In this document: positions 33,244 to 34,210 of the stretch, in pieces
Layout of the letters: every line of letters starts with the position of its first letter
Position numbering within the stretch: the first letter of the stretch is position 1
NCBI RefSeq assembly: GCF_002860205.1
Contig: NZ_PGVB01000057.1
Location: 1 to 34,210 of the forward strand
Origin: Bacillus sp. T33-2
GTDB lineage: Bacteria; Bacillota; Bacilli; Bacillales; Cytobacillaceae
Length of the DNA: 34,210 bases
Direction of reading: 5' to 3'
Program-made: the position numbers and the translations under genes
Notes under the pieces: generated by a model
What the model was told of the DNA's origin: nothing
The model's input: the letters and a program-made list of their open reading frames with translations, nothing else
The model's database searches: none

Positions 33244-33315
33244 CTGGGCTAGCTGGATTCGAACCAACGCATGACGGAGTCAAAGTCCGTTGCCTTACCG
33301 CTTGGCTATAGCCCA
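33244..33315 (-). tRNA. trnQ: tRNA-Gln (anticodon TTG)
   Basis: A complete 72-nt cloverleaf on the minus strand: acceptor TGGGCTA/TAGCCCA, D arm GCC/GGC, anticodon stem ACGGA/TCCGT with loop CTTTGAC giving anticodon TTG (decodes CAA/CAG), variable CATGC and T arm GTTGG-TTCGAAT-CCAGC. Discriminator G; the CCA end is not encoded. It stands alone, with the dispersed repeat directly downstream in its transcription direction. Confidence 0.97.
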
Positions 33316-33445
33316 AAAATTATCGTTCAACTTTCAATATTATTAGGATGGATGTCACATTTTATTCATAATTTATTGCGGAATTTTGCAGGAAACTGCC
33401 CGGCCTTGGCGAAACCTTTATTCATAACCAAGAAAGGTGGTGTTA

Positions 33446-34210
33446 ATGATTGAAAAGTCAATTGAACTGTTAGCAGACAGCATTGTAAAGGATGCCCTCC
33501 GAAATGGTGCTTCAGACATCCACATCATTCCCCGCGAAAAGGATACCCTCATCAAATTCCGTCTCGGAAACAAGCTGCTCCCCCATATTACCCTTGATAA
33601 AAGTGATTGTGACCGGCTCATTTCACACTTTAAGTTCACTGCATCGATGGATATCGGTGAAAAAAGGCGCCCCCAGAGCGGAGCTAATTCATACAGGTAC
33701 AAGGGCAGCCGCATCGGCTTAAGGATTTCCACCCTGCCTGCCCAAAAAAGTGAAAGCATGGTCATCCGCCTGCTGCCCCAGGAAAATCAAATTAACTCCT
33801 TTCAGCTCTCCTTATTCCCATCCATGTCACGAAAACTCATCGCCCTCCTGAAGCATGCCCACGGACTCATTGTCCTGACCGGGCCAACCGGAAGCGGTAA
33901 AACGACCACATTATATTCGCTTATCAACGAATCTTCCGATATATTAAACCGCAATGTGATTACACTTGAAGACCCGATTGAAAAACAGAGTGATGCGGTT
34001 CTGCAGGTACAAGTGAACGAAAAGGCAGGAATTTCTTACTCAGCCGGGTTGAAAGCGATTTTGAGGCATGATCCTGACATCATCATGGTCGGGGAGATCA
34101 GGGACAGGGAAACGGCTCAAATCGCAGTGCGCGCAGCTTTGACCGGCCATCTTGTCAACATTATAGAACAATGCATAGATATGCCAAAGGAATCAATAAA
34201 ACTCCAGCTC
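33446..34210 (+). CDS. comGA: Competence ATPase ComGA, partial at the right edge, with an unusual end
   Basis: A type II/IV secretion-type traffic ATPase, the motor for the competence pseudopilus that takes up DNA. 255 codons are visible and the frame is open to the edge. Motifs: SDIHIIPRE near the start, Walker A GPTGSGKTTT (about 149-158), Asp box ITLEDPIE, QVNEKAGISYSAGLKAILRH in parts, and Walker B DPDIIMVGEIRD. The family then has TGHLV followed by a T/S-x-x-H histidine box; here TGHLV is followed by NIIEQCIDMPKESIKLQL, which lacks it. The ATG at 33446 follows AAAGGTGG. The unusual end could be a deletion, an insertion boundary or an assembly fault. Confidence 0.88.
   Translation, partial: MIEKSIELLADSIVKDALRNGASDIHIIPREKDTLIKFRLGNKLLPHITLDKSDCDRLISHFKFTASMDIGEKRRPQSGANSYRYKGSRIGLRISTLPAQKSESMVIRLLPQENQINSFQLSLFPSMSRKLIALLKHAHGLIVLTGPTGSGKTTTLYSLINESSDILNRNVITLEDPIEKQSDAVLQVQVNEKAGISYSAGLKAILRHDPDIIMVGEIRDRETAQIAVRAALTGHLVNIIEQCIDMPKESIKLQL

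Noticed and set aside
33316-33445. ComK box upstream of comGA
   Set aside because: A and T tracts are present, but no pair of AAAA-N5-TTTT boxes with correct helical spacing could be found.

Overview
The window looks like chromosomal DNA of an endospore-forming, low-to-moderate-GC Bacillaceae (Bacillus, Mesobacillus or Cytobacillus type). The gene order closely follows the Bacillus subtilis yqgB to comGA region: yqgB, yqgC, sodA, yqgE, pbpA, pst operon, two short minus-strand genes, a glycosyltransferase, rpmG, yqgN, yqgO, gluP(yqgP), yqgQ, glcK, yqgS, yqgU, yqgV, yqgW, yqgX, yqgY, comGA. AGGAGG-type ribosome binding sites, frequent TTG/GTG starts, a PhoP box of TTNANA repeats, an Fnr with C-terminal cysteines and a SpoVAF-type germination protein all fit that group. 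These comparisons are from memory, not from a search.

Layout. 1-2650: start of a minus-strand gene at the left edge, two hairpins, a possibly structured non-coding stretch, yqgB (minus), then an operon of a PhoU-domain protein (apparently a Na/Pi cotransporter that has lost its membrane half) and yqgC. 2651-5690: an Fnr-type regulator (minus), divergent sodA, and an MFS transporter behind a leader-peptide/terminator arrangement. 5735-5968: a hairpin-rich dispersed repeat. 6100-13045: pbpA, then the phosphate operon pstS-pstC-pstA-pstB-phoU behind a four-repeat PhoP box. 13124-13991: two overlapping minus-strand membrane-anchored proteins. 14332-18636: a three-part HTH/DUF4912/GT4 glycosyltransferase, an unknown protein, ribosomal protein L33, 5-formyl-THF cyclo-ligase and a DUF92 membrane protein.

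18734-25649: L-lactate dehydrogenase, yqgO, the rhomboid protease gluP, an unknown exported protein whose 3' end overlaps gluP antisense, a lone SpoVAF/GerA-type protein, yqgQ and glucokinase. 25920-31754: LTA synthase family yqgS, lipoprotein yqgU, thiamine-binding-type yqgV, small membrane protein yqgW (minus), metallo-hydrolase yqgX and a MidA-type methyltransferase. 31847-34210: DUF2626 yqgY and an ArsR-like regulator with four C-terminal cysteines (both minus), a second copy of the dispersed repeat next to tRNA-Gln, and a right-edge partial comGA whose last visible codons do not look like ComGA.

Functional themes are phosphate uptake and its control (PhoP box, Pst, PhoU, PhoU remnant), cell envelope synthesis (PbpA, YqgS, a glycosyltransferase), oxygen response (Fnr, SodA, LDH), glucose entry (GlcK), sporulation/germination and competence. 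No IS element, prophage gene or CRISPR array was seen. The least explained parts are the leader region of the MFS gene (4378-4462), the repeat pair (5735-5968 and 33067-33240), the DUF4912 glycosyltransferase with its unknown neighbour, and the divergent comGA end.
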